A stretch of 64,000 bases of DNA from NCBI GenBank assembly GCA_031769625.1, contig JAUIMM010001409.1, forward strand, positions 620,001-684,000, given 5' to 3'. Made by a program: the position numbers and the translations under genes. This stretch comes from Taudactylus pleione. Lineage: Eukaryota > Chordata > Amphibia > Anura > Myobatrachidae. Position 1 is the stretch's first letter, and each line of letters begins with the position of its first letter. Under the pieces are notes generated by a model. That model was not told where the DNA came from, did not search any database, and saw only the letters and a list, made by a program, of their open reading frames with translations. Shown piece after piece: positions 62,881 to 64,000 of the stretch.

Positions 62881-63773
62881 AGCACGTGACTGCGTGCGCA
62901 AGGGCTGAGGCGCCCACTTTCTACATCTTCAGATGCTCCAATACTTTAGACGCCATCATCGGACGCACCGAGGAAACATGTACCAGCTCTGTGGTAGGGG
63001 CAGATTCTCCGTCTGTACGTGACCACTATTAGCGACACTTCCATAACACGCCCATCTCCGTGCGTGCACTAAGCCACCTCCCAGTCACCGCCCACTACAT
63101 TCCCAAAACATCTCTGTGGCCGCGTCTCTCCCGTGTGCCTCAGCCACAGCTCCGACTCTGGGCCTTCAGACCCGCCCGCAAGTGCTATGCGCTCGCGAGC
63201 AGGTCGATGTTTGGCCACTGCGCATGCGCACGCCGGTGTCGGCTCCGACGTGCGCATGCGTGAGACCTGGCTAGCGACGGGCGCTCCGGGTCTGGCACCA
63301 AAAGGGGGCAGCTGTCGTTTTTGATCGACAGCTCGCACCGTTTTGGAGGCGGGCAGGGGGGGGGTGGCTGGCCAAACGGAGGCGTTCCCGACGGAACGCC
63401 TGCCGTTTGGGGGCAGCCCAACTGACATCACGAGTGATGCAAGTGGTGAGCTTCCGGCTCTATTAAGAGCCAGAAGCTCACTGGGGCTTGCGGGAACGAG
63501 ACCCTACCGCAAGGGTAGGGTCGAAACCCTCCGAACATCTCCTGGCCGCTCGCAATAGCTGTGGATGGTCACCCACAGCTATGCAAGCGGCCCGGAGGCC
63601 GCACCAAAAATAAACACCTTGATTCAGAGCGAGCGCTTTCAGAGCGTCCGGCTCTGAATGAGGCCCTTTGTGTGTACGGAATCAGGAAGCGTGCGCAGTG
63701 CGATTAAGAAGAGAGAAAAATGGCTCCATTGTATCCAACATCGGCAGTGCGCGCGACTCGCGAGAATCAGGCC
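62881..63773. mobile_element. Probable transposon relic of the GGCCTGATTCAG family, carrying a nested multi-hairpin element
   Basis: The right end near 63,750-63,773 (ACTCGCGAGAATCAGGCC) matches the family end. The CCACCTCCCAGTCACCGCCC stretch near 63,074 resembles interior sequence of the other copies. The left boundary is a guess, since I see no clear GGCCTGATTCAG start. The element at 63,161-63,665 interrupts it. Confidence 0.35.
63161..63665. mobile_element. Multi-hairpin element, copy 4 (505 bp)
   Basis: Left flank CTCTG (63,156-63,160) and right flank CTTTG (63,666-63,670) are an imperfect 5-bp duplication. The left end is slightly shortened (GGCCTTCAG); the right end inverted is GGCCTCATTCAG. 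The hairpin order matches the other copies: a GACCCGC stem, GCGCATGCGCACGCCGG, AGCTGTCG/CGACAGCT, AAACGGAGGCGTTCC, a decayed ACTGACATCACGAGTGATGC palindrome, GTGAGCTTCCGGCTC, a GACCCTACC/GGTAGGGTC stem, the CAATAGCTGTGG/CCACAGCTATG stem and the terminal GATTCAGAGC/GCTCTGAATG hairpin. The GATGGTC hairpin of copies 1-3 is missing. More decayed than copies 2 and 3. Confidence 0.8.
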
Positions 63774-64000
63774 GTGTTCTGGTATCTAGGTCGAGTGCGG
63801 GAGCTGTGGTACAGCCACTTCTATCATCTCGCTGTACGAGTGGGTGACATATTGCGGCACGGTGTAGACTACAGTGATGTTTTCAGAACCATTGTGCAAC
63901 ATATTTGCTTAATTACACATGTACGGGTCTATTTATAAAGTGCTGATCACCCCAATTTTAGAAGAGGGTCACTCTTTTCTGCCGCGGGTTCCTCTCCTTC
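63774..64000. other. Window end, nothing recognised
   Basis: About 230 bp of sequence with no gene, RNA or repeat that I can identify. Confidence 0.5.

Overview
This window looks like vertebrate nuclear DNA, almost entirely repetitive, with no protein-coding or RNA gene that I can support. Best guess is a large, repeat-rich genome such as a frog's. The guess rests on the mixture of giant satellite, CpG-rich GGCCTGATTCAG-type miniature transposons and a Harbinger-like MITE with a GTTGCCCATAGCAACCAATCA arm. I cannot identify the species.

Layout. Bases 1 to about 49,922 are one uninterrupted tandem array of a 59-bp satellite (about 850 units by length; the left edge is outside the window). Length variants of 42, 51, 57, 61 and 63 bp are mixed in. 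These variants and shared point changes show that the array grew by repeated duplication of multi-unit blocks. The clearest are tandem duplications with periods of 3,709 bp (about 9,540-16,957), 1,784 bp (about 31,160-34,727), about 2,586 bp (25,110-30,001, with a third copy at 34,108-36,700), about 2,696 bp (42,500-47,645) and 745 bp (4,280-5,770). Two CpG positions in each unit appear as CG, TG or CA, the pattern expected from methylated-CpG decay. The array ends abruptly against non-satellite sequence.

From about 49,923 to 64,000 the sequence is mixed. It holds apparently unique intergenic DNA, several short non-autonomous DNA transposons, a Harbinger-like MITE (56,540-56,715), a CA/ACGTAC microsatellite (57,201-57,870), and a second tandem array with a 77-bp unit (58,260-61,680). 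Two stretches (about 55,285-55,460 and 57,960-58,200) have a lower-repeat, CpG-poorer texture and could be conserved non-coding elements, but this is only an impression.

The most interesting item is a family of roughly 505-547 bp elements built as a chain of about ten to twelve consecutive hairpins, end to end. Copies lie at 51,914-52,418, 58,723-59,269, 59,814-60,360 and 63,161-63,665. They have matching ends (GGNCNTNATTCAG-like inverted termini) and 5-bp flanking duplications of the form CTNNG. Stem sequences differ between copies while base pairing is kept. Two copies are nested in or next to other miniature transposons. One landed in the 77-bp array and was then duplicated with it as part of a 1,091-bp higher-order unit.
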